A stretch of DNA of 64,000 nt. Source: Thalassotalea sp. ND16A (GTDB lineage Bacteria > Pseudomonadota > Gammaproteobacteria > Enterobacterales > Alteromonadaceae). Where the stretch lies: assembly GCF_000764205.1 (NCBI RefSeq), contig NZ_JQDZ01000067.1:1-64000 (forward strand), read 5' to 3'. A program made the translations under genes and the position numbers. The notes beneath the pieces are model-generated. The model was given only the letters and a program-made list of their open reading frames with translations. It had not been told where the DNA came from and did no database searches. Shown piece by piece: positions 38,550 through 47,775 of this stretch (the first letter of the stretch is position 1; the number at the start of each line of letters is the position of its first letter).

Positions 38550-38591
38550 CACCGGAGCTATCATAGTCATCCCTGAAGCTTGGTTTAAACA
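38512..38591 (+). repeat. 40-base tandem duplication at the 3' end of the export gene
   Basis: Copy one (38512-38551) and copy two (38552-38591) agree at 37 of 40 positions by eye. Copy one encodes GDIIVIPEAWF and the stop; copy two can be read as GAIIVIPEAWFKQLKK in its own frame before a stop at about 38602-38604. The period is not a multiple of three, so copy two is out of frame and lies outside the current gene. Confidence 0.9.
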
Positions 38592-38607
38592 GTTAAAGAA
38601 GTAAAAT

Positions 38608-40194
38608 ATGCACGATCAGATAGTAATAATAAAAGAGCTCCTATTAGGAGTTTGGTCGAAAAAACATTATATCATTTTGAGTACTTGGCTAATATGCCCG
38701 GTTTCTTGGTTTGGTATCGCTCACTTACCCGATGTATATGAATCGGAAGCACGTGTCTATGTTGATACCCAATCACTATTGCGGCCGTTAATGAAAGGAT
38801 TAATGGTAGAAACGGATCCAAATGTAGAGATACGTCTAATCATCAGCACATTATTGCGACGTGCAAATTTAGAGCGAATCGTGCGCATGACCGATTTAGA
38901 TATTCAAGCCAATGATAATGAAGAGTTTGAAGAAATCATCGAGGAGTTAAAAGAGAACATCAAAATCTCCTCTGCCGGCAGGGTAAATATATTTACCCTG
39001 GCCGCTGTTGCTGAAAATCCTCAATTGGCAAAAAACATCGTACAAGCCGCATTAACCGTTTTTATTGAAAATACCTTAGGTGAAACCAGGGAAGATACTA
39101 ATAGTGCTCATAAATTTATTGAACAACAAATAGCAGAATATGAGGACCGATTAAAGGCGGATGAAACACGGCTTAAAGAGTTTAAGCAAGAATTCTATAG
39201 CTCTTTACCGGGAAACAGCCAAAATTACAGCAAACATTTAGCCAATGAAAAAGCGAAATTAAAAGAAGCTGAATTATCGCTGCTTGAGGCTAAAACTCGT
39301 TTTGAATCCGCGCAGGCACAACTTAAGGGGAAAGAACCGGTATTTGACAACTACAGTCAAACGGCGCAAGAAAACAACAGTATTACCACACAATTAGATA
39401 GCCGAATTTCCCAATTACAAGAAAGACTTGACGGTTTGTTACTGCGCTTTACCACCAGGCATCCGGATGTAAAAGAAGTACAACGCCGGTTAAACCAATT
39501 AAACACCATCAGAAAAGATAAAATTGACAAGTATATGTCAGCATCGCAAGCAAATCCGCAAGCATTTAGTGCTTTAGATGGAAACCCGGTTTACCAAAAA
39601 ATGAGAATTCAAGCGAATCAGCTTGAAAATGAGGTGGCATCATTAACGGTGAGAGTAAATGATTATCGTGAGAGAGTGCAACAAATTGAACAACAAATTT
39701 TTTCAATCCCGGAAGTGGATGCTGAATTTATGGCGCTCAACCGAGGCTATAAAATTACTAAAAACCGTTATGAAGAGTTATTAAAGCGTCAGGAAAACGC
39801 GCAATTGGCAAAAGATGCAGAAAAATCGACGGAAAAAATTCAATTTAAAGTCATCGACCCACCTAAATTACCATTAGATGCTTCTGGTCCTTACCGAACT
39901 GCATACTTAATTGGGACTTTCTTTCTTAGTATTTTAATCGGCGCTGCCGCAGCTTTTTTCATTAACCAAATAACCCCAAAAGTGTTTTCTACCAGCCAAT
40001 TGATGAGAAACATTTCATTACCGATTTTTGGTGTGGTCTCAGCAACAAAAAGCCTGGGAACAATAAACAGCTTAAAAAGAAAGAATATGCTATTCATTGT
40101 TTCCCATATTTTTCTGATCATGCTATTGATTGCATTTATTGCCTATTTTCAGTTACCCGATCTTATTCAACCGCAATTAAAAAGGTTTTTTTAA
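38608..40194 (+). CDS. Polysaccharide chain-length determinant protein, XrtA/PEP-CTERM type
   Basis: A 528-residue Wzz/PCP family protein (TIGR03007 group). One membrane segment at about residues 20-40, a large periplasmic coiled-coil part (about 180-390), and GNRY-like GYKITKNRYEELLKR before a second membrane segment near 435 (AYLIGTFFLSILIGAAAAFF). A third hydrophobic stretch ends the protein. Conserved DPP in KVIDPPKLP is present. It sets polymer length together with the tyrosine autokinase encoded one base behind it. AAGAAG precedes the ATG. Confidence 0.92.
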   Translation: MHDQIVIIKELLLGVWSKKHYIILSTWLICPVSWFGIAHLPDVYESEARVYVDTQSLLRPLMKGLMVETDPNVEIRLIISTLLRRANLERIVRMTDLDIQANDNEEFEEIIEELKENIKISSAGRVNIFTLAAVAENPQLAKNIVQAALTVFIENTLGETREDTNSAHKFIEQQIAEYEDRLKADETRLKEFKQEFYSSLPGNSQNYSKHLANEKAKLKEAELSLLEAKTRFESAQAQLKGKEPVFDNYSQTAQENNSITTQLDSRISQLQERLDGLLLRFTTRHPDVKEVQRRLNQLNTIRKDKIDKYMSASQANPQAFSALDGNPVYQKMRIQANQLENEVASLTVRVNDYRERVQQIEQQIFSIPEVDAEFMALNRGYKITKNRYEELLKRQENAQLAKDAEKSTEKIQFKVIDPPKLPLDASGPYRTAYLIGTFFLSILIGAAAAFFINQITPKVFSTSQLMRNISLPIFGVVSATKSLGTINSLKRKNMLFIVSHIFLIMLLIAFIAYFQLPDLIQPQLKRFF

Positions 40195-40195
40195 T

Positions 40196-41107
40196 ATGTC
40201 TACCATTAACGAAGCCATTGCGCGTAAAAAGCAAGATGGTCTTGGGCTAAAGAACAAAAATTCAGAAGAAGTTAACAACGCAGTTGCAGAGCAGGTTGAA
40301 GCAGACTTATTACCATTAGCAGCGATTCCGGACTTGACTGAAAAAGAAAGCCTGATTATCGATTTAGAGTTACTAAAGCGAAACCAATTTTTAATTCCAC
40401 AAGCAAAATTCGAACATAATGAAGAGTGTAAAGAACAATCCGCATTGCGCGAGGAATGTAGGCAAATCAAAAGGAAATTATTGAATAACGCCTTTGGTGC
40501 TACTTCAAAAACACTGGATTACTCTAATTTAATCATGATAACCAGCTCACAGAAGAACGAAGGGAAAACATTCATTTCGATAAACCTGGCCTTAAGTATC
40601 GCCTTAGAGCAAGATAAAACAGTATTACTGGTGGATGCGGATGTGTTAAAACCAAGTATTCCCCTTGAGTTAGGCTTTAACAATAAGCCAGGCTTAATTG
40701 ATTATTTAAATGGCGATATGGATTCAATCGCCGACATTATTTATGAAACCAATATTAATAATTTAAAAATACTACCCGCAGGAAAATCACACCACCTCGC
40801 CAACGAATTACTCGCCAGCGAAAAAATGACATTATTATGTGAAGAATTGTCAACACGCTATAGCGACAGGTTAGTAATTTTTGACACCCCGCCTTTACTT
40901 GGCGTCAATGAAACCTCTTTATTGGCTCAATTAATGGGCCAGGCCTTAATTGTGGTCGAAGAAAACAAATCAAGTATTCATGAAATTCAACAAGCGAATG
41001 AACTGTTACCAGAGCATTTGGCAAAAGGACTTGTGCTGAATAAAGCGATTCACTCACAACAAGAAAAATATGGATATTACGGTTATGGGTACGGGCACAA
41101 AAATTAA
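40196..41107 (+). CDS. Tyrosine autokinase, XrtA-associated (CpsD/CapB family)
   Basis: A 303-residue cytoplasmic BY-kinase. Walker A is SSQKNEGKTF, Walker A' is LLVDADVLKPS and Walker B is LVIFDTPPLLG. The C-terminus is a tyrosine cluster, EKYGYYGYGYGHKN, the site of autophosphorylation in this family. It acts with the chain-length protein upstream; the phosphatase at 16208 is the probable opposing enzyme. The membrane activator domain is on the separate protein, as in the CapA/CapB arrangement. Confidence 0.92.
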   Translation: MSTINEAIARKKQDGLGLKNKNSEEVNNAVAEQVEADLLPLAAIPDLTEKESLIIDLELLKRNQFLIPQAKFEHNEECKEQSALREECRQIKRKLLNNAFGATSKTLDYSNLIMITSSQKNEGKTFISINLALSIALEQDKTVLLVDADVLKPSIPLELGFNNKPGLIDYLNGDMDSIADIIYETNINNLKILPAGKSHHLANELLASEKMTLLCEELSTRYSDRLVIFDTPPLLGVNETSLLAQLMGQALIVVEENKSSIHEIQQANELLPEHLAKGLVLNKAIHSQQEKYGYYGYGYGHKN

Positions 41108-42674
41108 AACAATAATATTATCAACGTTATTATATTTAAGTACTTTAAGTGTAGTACATGCTGCTACTTGGCAGATAACACCTAGAATTTCTGGCGATGA
41201 GGTTTACTCTGACAATATAAACACGGTGAATATTGAAGAAGATGATTCATTAATTAGCCTATTATCTACCGGGCTAGAATTAGAATATTCGGCCGCTGTT
41301 AGCAGCTTTTCAGCTGATTACCAGCTAACCCGGGCATGGTATAGCCATGATCATCAACTTGACAATAACTTCAATGAATTAAGCGCTAGCGGCAGACTGC
41401 AATTGTTTCCCGATGGCTTGTCATTGACCTTCGGAAGTTCAATTAGCAATGTTAGCCGTTCAAATGCACGAAATGCCAATGCGGATATCATCTCTGGGGA
41501 TACCGTAGAATATAAAAATCACTTCGCCGGTTTAGAATACAAAAGCAGCAACAATTCCTTTAATGTTGATAGTGAAATAATCTTTTCCAAAGCAGAAGCT
41601 GAAGATGATATTGGCGAACGTGAAGGCTACAACGCTACGTTCACATCGACCAATGGCAATAACTCGAGATATATTTTTTGGGACATCGATGGTCAATATA
41701 ATGATTATGACGACGACCAGAAAAGCGGAAGGTTTTATAGTTTTGATGCTAAGTTTGGTTATATTAGTCATTATAAAATAAATCCTTTTATTCGCTATTA
41801 TGATGAAGATACTAGCGGCAATGTCAGCACTAAAAATGTGCAAGGAAGCTCATCAATTGGTGCCGGAGTTAGGTGGCAAGTGATGAATAGCCTGGTTTTA
41901 GACGTCACTTATAATTGGGTAGATGAGCAAAAAGAGCAGGAACAACAGGACAATGATGATTACCTAAGTGCTTCAATATCATGGACGCCCTCGGATAGAG
42001 CTAAGCTAAGCGCCCGTGTTTATAGGCGTTTTTTTGGCGATGCCTACGAATTCGATTTAAGTCATAGGTTAAAGCGTATAAGCACTAAGGTAACCTATAC
42101 AGAAGAACTCGATATATTCGATCGTTTTGAACTTGAACAAGGAGTCCCGCAAGAAATTTGGTGCTTAGCCGCTGCCCCACAGGACACTGACAGCTGCATT
42201 ATTCAGCCTGGCGCAGGGGCCAATTTAGAGGATTACTTTTTAACTGGCAGCACAACGCCGCTGGTACCTGTTGAAACTGATGAATTTACCCTCAATAAAT
42301 CTTTGCTCGCATCCGTCAGTTTCACTGGCAATAGGTCAACCATTACCGTGACAACCAGTAGAACGCGGAGAGAAAATTTGGAAATAGAAGATTACGATAC
42401 CTATGATTTGTTCTCATTGTCGTTATCAAGGCAAACCAGTAGAAATACCGCGTTAGACATTAAAATGAGTTTAAATAAGAATTTATTTGATAATGATAAT
42501 CCATTAACGCTGATGCAACGTGATTATTACCGCACCTATTCGATTAGTTTTTTGCATGCTTTGAACCAAAAATTAAATCTTACTTATTCTGTACAACATC
42601 TTAATCGTAATTCAAATAGACAATATACTTATGAAGAGAATCGAGCTTCAATTAAATTGGTAAAAGAATTTTAA
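41085..42674 (+). CDS. Outer-membrane beta-barrel protein, PEP-CTERM/XrtA system-associated
   Basis: A 529-residue exported protein (TIGR03016 group). A signal peptide ends at SVVHAATW. The body alternates polar and hydrophobic residues in beta-hairpins throughout and ends with a strand finishing in phenylalanine (RASIKLVKEF), as outer-membrane barrels do. It is the presumed outer-membrane exit port or its partner. The start is uncertain: ATG 41085 gives a normal basic n-region, ATG 41070 is an alternative; both overlap the end of the kinase gene and neither has a strong ribosome binding site. Confidence 0.85.
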   Translation: MGTGTKIKTIILSTLLYLSTLSVVHAATWQITPRISGDEVYSDNINTVNIEEDDSLISLLSTGLELEYSAAVSSFSADYQLTRAWYSHDHQLDNNFNELSASGRLQLFPDGLSLTFGSSISNVSRSNARNANADIISGDTVEYKNHFAGLEYKSSNNSFNVDSEIIFSKAEAEDDIGEREGYNATFTSTNGNNSRYIFWDIDGQYNDYDDDQKSGRFYSFDAKFGYISHYKINPFIRYYDEDTSGNVSTKNVQGSSSIGAGVRWQVMNSLVLDVTYNWVDEQKEQEQQDNDDYLSASISWTPSDRAKLSARVYRRFFGDAYEFDLSHRLKRISTKVTYTEELDIFDRFELEQGVPQEIWCLAAAPQDTDSCIIQPGAGANLEDYFLTGSTTPLVPVETDEFTLNKSLLASVSFTGNRSTITVTTSRTRRENLEIEDYDTYDLFSLSLSRQTSRNTALDIKMSLNKNLFDNDNPLTLMQRDYYRTYSISFLHALNQKLNLTYSVQHLNRNSNRQYTYEENRASIKLVKEF

Positions 42675-42675
42675 T

Positions 42676-43677
42676 ATGTATGAACAACACTATGGCTTAT
42701 CAGAAAAACCATTTCAACTAAGCCCAGATCCTAAATTCTTCTTTGCCTCCAATGAGCATGAACAGGCATTGTCCTACCTGCAATATGGGTTAGAGCAAGG
42801 CGAAGGGTTTATTGTAATTACCGGGCCTATTGGCACCGGAAAGACCATGATTGCGCAAAGTTTAATTAAAACTATTGATCATTCTGCCATTGAAGCAATT
42901 CAGATAGTCAGTTCCAATCTTGCCCCTATTGAACTCTTGATAATCATTGCCAAAGAATTTCAGTTAACGACAAGCAGTAATAATAAAGCCGTTTTATTAG
43001 AACATATATATCAGCATTTATTGACCTTAAACCAGCAAGGTAAATACGCATTATTATTGGTCGATGAAGCACAAAACCTACCCATAGAAACCATTGAAGA
43101 ACTGCGGATGTTGTCGAACTTTCAAAAAAATAACAAGCCACTGCTGCAAAGTTTTTTATTAGGCCAGGCCGAACTGAAATCCAGATTGCAAAATCCGCAA
43201 CTGGAACAATTTCGACAACGAATTATTGCTTCCTACCATTTAGAGCCTTTAACTAGCAAAGAGCTGAAACTGTATATAGAACATCGCTTAAAACTGGCGG
43301 GGCTTGTCGATCAAAAGCTATTATCAGAAGACTGTTTTACTCTGATAACACAGAAAACGTTAGGAATTCCGCGTAAAATTAATTTACTCATGGACAGGAC
43401 GTTATTATACGGTTTTTTAAATGAGCTCAATTGCATTAATTCGGAAAACTTGCAAACAGTAATAAATGAAATGGAAAATGAACTCAGTGCTGCAATTAGC
43501 GACACCAAAGAGGATGCAATGAAAGTAAATAAGCCAATATTGAATGATAAAAAATATACGAAAGCCCTCACTGAACTGGATCAATATTTACTAGAAAGTA
43601 TCGACCAAAAAGTGAAATTAAATAGATATCTGGACAAACTAATTCAACAAAAAGAAATATTCAGGGATTGTGAATAA
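42676..43677 (+). CDS. AAA ATPase, XrtA-associated (ExeA/GspA-like)
   Basis: A 333-residue ATPase of the TIGR03015 group. The start MYEQHYGLSEKPFQLSPDP is diagnostic, Walker A is GPIGTGKT (residues 50-57) and Walker B is LLLVDEAQNL. It probably drives or regulates assembly of the export apparatus. The last 60 residues are a charged helix without recognisable domain. It begins one base after the barrel gene and ends the export operon, convergent with prsR. Confidence 0.92.
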   Translation: MYEQHYGLSEKPFQLSPDPKFFFASNEHEQALSYLQYGLEQGEGFIVITGPIGTGKTMIAQSLIKTIDHSAIEAIQIVSSNLAPIELLIIIAKEFQLTTSSNNKAVLLEHIYQHLLTLNQQGKYALLLVDEAQNLPIETIEELRMLSNFQKNNKPLLQSFLLGQAELKSRLQNPQLEQFRQRIIASYHLEPLTSKELKLYIEHRLKLAGLVDQKLLSEDCFTLITQKTLGIPRKINLLMDRTLLYGFLNELNCINSENLQTVINEMENELSAAISDTKEDAMKVNKPILNDKKYTKALTELDQYLLESIDQKVKLNRYLDKLIQQKEIFRDCE

Positions 43678-43739
43678 CCTGACCTGGGGATAAACAGTAG
43701 TTACTCAAGTTCAGGTTAAATAAGCTTTCGATCTAGCCG

Positions 43740-45101
43740 TTATTTTTCTGCATGGATAGATTGTAAACCGTGCTTGTCAACCAGGTTATATAAGGTAGGC
43801 CTAGTGATCCCCAATAATTCAGCGGTTTTACTCATATTTCCTTCGGCAATTGCATAGGCCTTTTCAATCGCTCTGGTTTCGGCGTTTTCACGAATGACCC
43901 TTAAATTAAAGTCTAAATTTTCTGCTTGTTGTGATTGCGCCCACACCAAGCCAAGATCAACATCATCAATTAATGAACCCGACGCCATGATAACCGCCGA
44001 CTTCACTTTATTCTGTAATTCTCGAATATTACCCGGCCATTTATATGCCTTTAAGGCGCTCACGGCTGAGTCACTAAAGCCTTTAACACTTACATTGTAA
44101 TCTTTGCCGTATTGCAGCAAGAAGTATTGGGCCAAAATGACCATATCATACTCTCGGTCTCGCAATGGCAGTATGGGAAGTATCATTTCACATATGCGAT
44201 AATATAGATCTTCTCTAAATGCTTTTTGTTCAACCATTTCTAAAAGGTTTTGATTGGTGGCGCAAACGACTCTGACATCCACGGATATTTCTTGCCTGCC
44301 GCCGATCCGTTCAATCACCCGCTCTTGTAAAAAACGCAACAATTTCGCTTGTAAATTAAATGGCATATCACCAATTTCGTCCAAAAATAACGTTCCCCCC
44401 TGAGCCATTTCAATCTTTCCCTTAGTGGTTTTATGGGCCCCGGTATAGGCACCTTTTTCAAAACCAAAGAGCTCACTTTCCAGTAAAGTTTCTGGAATTG
44501 AAGCGCAATTTATGGCAATAAAAGGCTTCTTAGTGCGATTACTTTGTTGATGAATGGCATTGGCGACAACCTCTTTGCCGGTACCACTTTCGCCTAGCAA
44601 TAAGGTGGTGATTTCAGTGGGCGCTATGCGTTTGATCAAAGTGCGTAGCTTATCCATAGCATCACTGGCGCCAATAATTCCGCTGTCGACACCAGCAAGC
44701 TCTCTTATTTCACGATTTTCACGTTCTATCAGGGCGATGTTAAATGCCCGTTTCACAATAATATTGATGACATCGGCATCTAGCGGTTTTTGATAAAAAT
44801 CATAAGCACCTTTGGCAATAGCCGCCAACGCAACTTGGTGATCATCATTACCGGTAATGACAATAACCTTAGTGAATGGTGACAAAGAAAGTATCTGTTC
44901 TAATGCTTTTAAGCCTTCACTAGCATTAGCCGGGTCCGGTGGTAACCCCAAATCTAGCAGTACAACGTTTGCTTCATGCATCCTCAGAGCACTAATCGCT
45001 TGTTCGCGATTATCGGCAAAGACACATTTAAAATTTGATAAGCTCCATTTTAATTGCTTTTGAATACCTTTGTCATCATCGACTATCAATAACTTTTCCA
45101 T
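43740..45101 (-). CDS. prsR: PrsR, sigma-54-dependent response regulator of the PEP-CTERM/XrtA system
   Basis: A 453-residue NtrC-type regulator (TIGR02915 group). The receiver domain has DDDKG and the phosphoacceptor aspartate in VVLLDLGLP, with ITGNDD and YQKPLD behind. The AAA domain carries GESGTGKE, the sigma-54 contact loop GAYTGA (Tyr instead of the usual Phe) and LFLDEIGDMP. The C-terminal Fis-type helix-turn-helix is NMSKTAELLGITRPTLYNLV. It probably activates PEP-CTERM and exopolysaccharide genes from sigma-54 promoters when phosphorylated by PrsK. Start at ATG 45101, six bases after GGGC. Confidence 0.93.
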   Translation of the reverse strand: MEKLLIVDDDKGIQKQLKWSLSNFKCVFADNREQAISALRMHEANVVLLDLGLPPDPANASEGLKALEQILSLSPFTKVIVITGNDDHQVALAAIAKGAYDFYQKPLDADVINIIVKRAFNIALIERENREIRELAGVDSGIIGASDAMDKLRTLIKRIAPTEITTLLLGESGTGKEVVANAIHQQSNRTKKPFIAINCASIPETLLESELFGFEKGAYTGAHKTTKGKIEMAQGGTLFLDEIGDMPFNLQAKLLRFLQERVIERIGGRQEISVDVRVVCATNQNLLEMVEQKAFREDLYYRICEMILPILPLRDREYDMVILAQYFLLQYGKDYNVSVKGFSDSAVSALKAYKWPGNIRELQNKVKSAVIMASGSLIDDVDLGLVWAQSQQAENLDFNLRVIRENAETRAIEKAYAIAEGNMSKTAELLGITRPTLYNLVDKHGLQSIHAEK

Positions 45102-45127
45102 CAATCAGCCCATTATCCCTTATCTTA

Positions 45128-47164
45128 TTATATTATATTCACTGGCAGTTCTATGGTGAAACGACTACCCTCGCCCAACACGCTGGAAACATCTAAAAAA
45201 CCTTTTTGCTCCTGGATAAACTGTTTGGCTTCAAATGCGCCAATGCCCATACCGGCATTACCTTTGGTGGTGACAAAGGGTTTAAATAATTCGTTTTTTA
45301 CAAAAGAATCACTCATACCACAACCATTATCCTCTATGATAATAAATAGCCTATCCTGCTGTATTTTACCAATAATATTAACAATGCCGAGATCAGAACA
45401 AGCATCTTGGGCATTTTGCAGCAAATGGGTTAACACCGAACGCAATTGACTTTTATTGGTAACAATATTGAGTTCAGGGTCGCAACTCATTGCTACTTTC
45501 GGCAATTGCTGGTTTCTGATTTCCACAATTTCATTGAGTAGGTTATTGATACCTACTTTCACATTACCTTGCTGTTTATTTTCTTCGCTCTTATTGCGCA
45601 ACTGTAAAATCACTTTATCTAAACGATCATGAGCGGTATTTACGGTGTCAAAAACGTCAGCGACAAACTCGGGATTATCTCTATGGTGTTCAGCATTGGT
45701 ATTGATTAACGCTAATTGTGCCTGAATATTTTTTAAATCGTGGAGCACAAAAGCCGACATTCGGTTAAACATAGCAAACTGCTGGCTCTCAGCCAGTTGC
45801 ATTTGTGCTTGCTGTAAGAATAAATAATTGGCTAATTGCTTAGAGACTGCAAATAAAAAATCTCTGTCTTCCCAGTTTAAAAAAGCTTTATCGTTTGGCG
45901 CAGGCAAAATAAACAAGCCAAATAGTTTTTGTTGTTGATATACGGGTACAATCACTTCCAGATTGGCGTTGAGTAAGCTGTCGGGGTTAAAGTGCAACAG
46001 TGGATAGTGTTGTTTCGCGTGCTGGTATTCTCGAACATCAATCATCCAGTGTTGCTCGGCACAATATTCACATATTTGTGTGAGCGCCGCTAAATGCGGT
46101 TCACTCAATATTAATCCTCTTTGATTAAATAATTCGAACTTGTCGGTGCTGTTTATTTTTACAAAGGCACAATCGGACACTTCTAAGCTTGACGCCATAA
46201 TTTGGCATAAATTGTCAAAAATATCGCCATCTTGATGGTCCTCAAGAGCAGAAGTTACTTTCAACCATTCATCTCGATATTCATATTTATTGGCAAAAAA
46301 GTGTTTATTGATAAAAACTTTAACTTTTCGCCTGAAACTGTTGGTGATGAATAACACCGTCAAGGCTAAAAATCCTACCGCTAAAAATAAAACGCTTAAT
46401 ACGTTACTCCATTCACCCTCGATATAACGGAGAACATAGCCGGCAAACGCCAGTAATAACAAATATCCGCCTGCAATTGCTAGCATAGAGCTGTAAAAGA
46501 CCACTTCACGGGAGACAAAAATATCTGCGCTCAGATTTTTAATGCGCTTACTGCTTAATAAAAAAAATGGCATCAATAATGCCGCAATATAACCACGAGA
46601 AAACCACAAATTGAAATCAATTTGATTGATTAGTGACCCTTGTGCGTATAAAACAAAGTCAAATACCACCAAGCTACCTAAAGCGATCACTAACGGCCAC
46701 AACGACCAGCGAACTTTCGCTTCCGCATTTCGATATAGTTGTTCTAGCAATACCAATGGATATAAATTCATTGTCAGTAATACAATAAACACCAGGGAGT
46801 AATTTAACAGATAAAAAATTGAAATGGTGGCCACAAGAATGCCAGCCAGCCAAAGTAGTAAAAACTGGGCAACGGCCCTACGAGCTAAAAATTCTGATAA
46901 GGTTTTAGGATTAACTCGAATGCTAAACAATAACAGGGTAAATGCCGCCAGCTTAATGGTTTCAATGGCAAAAATAATTGTTAACGATAAGCCATGGTAT
47001 AACTGCAGAGCACTAGCTAAATTTGCGATTAACACGGTCACTATGGCCACCAGCATTAAATTACTGGTAAACGCTTTTTGTTTGGTGGCGAGTAAAAGTA
47101 AAGAAAATAGCAAGTAGGCAATAGAGGCTATTGAGTAACCTATTAATCCAAATAAATCCATCAT
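45128..47164 (-). CDS. prsK: PrsK, histidine kinase of the PEP-CTERM/XrtA system
   Basis: A 678-residue membrane sensor kinase (TIGR02916 group). About eight to nine membrane segments in residues 1-290, a GAF-like domain at roughly 315-460, the phosphoacceptor histidine in FVLHDLKNIQAQL, and the ATPase domain with HLLQNAQDA, EDNGCGMSD and KGNAGMGIGA. It signals to PrsR encoded 26 bases downstream. The ligand is unknown. Three start codons follow one another (TTG 47167, ATG 47164, ATG 47161); the ribosome binding site is weak. Confidence 0.93.
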   Translation of the reverse strand: MMDLFGLIGYSIASIAYLLFSLLLLATKQKAFTSNLMLVAIVTVLIANLASALQLYHGLSLTIIFAIETIKLAAFTLLLFSIRVNPKTLSEFLARRAVAQFLLLWLAGILVATISIFYLLNYSLVFIVLLTMNLYPLVLLEQLYRNAEAKVRWSLWPLVIALGSLVVFDFVLYAQGSLINQIDFNLWFSRGYIAALLMPFFLLSSKRIKNLSADIFVSREVVFYSSMLAIAGGYLLLLAFAGYVLRYIEGEWSNVLSVLFLAVGFLALTVLFITNSFRRKVKVFINKHFFANKYEYRDEWLKVTSALEDHQDGDIFDNLCQIMASSLEVSDCAFVKINSTDKFELFNQRGLILSEPHLAALTQICEYCAEQHWMIDVREYQHAKQHYPLLHFNPDSLLNANLEVIVPVYQQQKLFGLFILPAPNDKAFLNWEDRDFLFAVSKQLANYLFLQQAQMQLAESQQFAMFNRMSAFVLHDLKNIQAQLALINTNAEHHRDNPEFVADVFDTVNTAHDRLDKVILQLRNKSEENKQQGNVKVGINNLLNEIVEIRNQQLPKVAMSCDPELNIVTNKSQLRSVLTHLLQNAQDACSDLGIVNIIGKIQQDRLFIIIEDNGCGMSDSFVKNELFKPFVTTKGNAGMGIGAFEAKQFIQEQKGFLDVSSVLGEGSRFTIELPVNII

Positions 47165-47302
47165 CAACTCATTGTTGTTATTTTTAAATCAAGCATTGCT
47201 TAAGGATAGTTGATAATAACCATTTTGCTTAATGCAAAACGGTGCAAACTTTGAAAAAATGCTCATTATTTCAACAAACAAGCTCATACCTTAACTCATT
47301 GG

Positions 47303-47330
47303 TTGACAGTAACTATCTGATGGTTAAAAT
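47303..47330 (+). promoter_or_regulatory. Sigma-70 type promoter for tRNA-Arg
   Basis: TTGACA at 47303-47308 and TAAAAT at 47325-47330 are separated by 16 bases. Transcription would begin near 47337, about 33 bases before the tRNA. The -35 box matches the consensus fully. Confidence 0.6.
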
Positions 47331-47369
47331 GGCATTTGCAAGTCTCAGTCATTTGACTGTCTTTTACAA

Positions 47370-47446
47370 CCACCCGTAGCTCAGCTGGATAGAGCGCGCC
47401 CCTCCGGAGGGCGAGGTCAGAGGTTCGACTCCTCTCGGGTGGGCCA
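47370..47446 (+). tRNA. tRNA-Arg (anticodon CCG)
   Basis: A complete 77-base cloverleaf. The acceptor stem pairs CCACCCG (47370-47376) with CGGGTGG (47436-47442); the discriminator is G and CCA is encoded. The anticodon stem CGCCC/GGGCG holds the loop CTCCGGA with anticodon CCG, reading CGG codons. The T arm is AGAGG-TTCGACT-CCTCT. It separates the XrtA locus from the flippase/glycosyltransferase pair that follows. Confidence 0.96.
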
Positions 47447-47775
47447 TTCCATTAACGTTCTACTCGCTTTAAGCATTGCAGTTTTAACGACTTCACCAAT
47501 ATTTACTACCATAAATGGTCATTGAAATATGACTGCCGCTTTTTTTTGTCACCATTGGTGTAATTACACCAGCTCAGGATGCGAGATAAGATTCACTATA
47601 TTAAACTTGGTTTTAATGCAGAAAACCGGGAAAAATGACTATTAAAGCAGTGCAATGGCACAAAAATTTGACCAGATTAATTTTATCGCTACAGATCTTA
47701 ATCCTTTTTTTTATAAGTTCACTACACTAAAAAGAAAGGAATTCTCTATTAGAATAAAATTAACAAAGATAATCT
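47447..47775. other. Intergenic region behind tRNA-Arg (329 bases)
   Basis: An AT-rich stretch between the tRNA and the second flippase gene. A short GTCAT/ATGAC hairpin near 47517-47533 followed by eight T residues may end tRNA transcription; the stem is only five pairs. I see no duplicate of the tRNA 3' end that would prove integration, and no gene. Confidence 0.5.
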
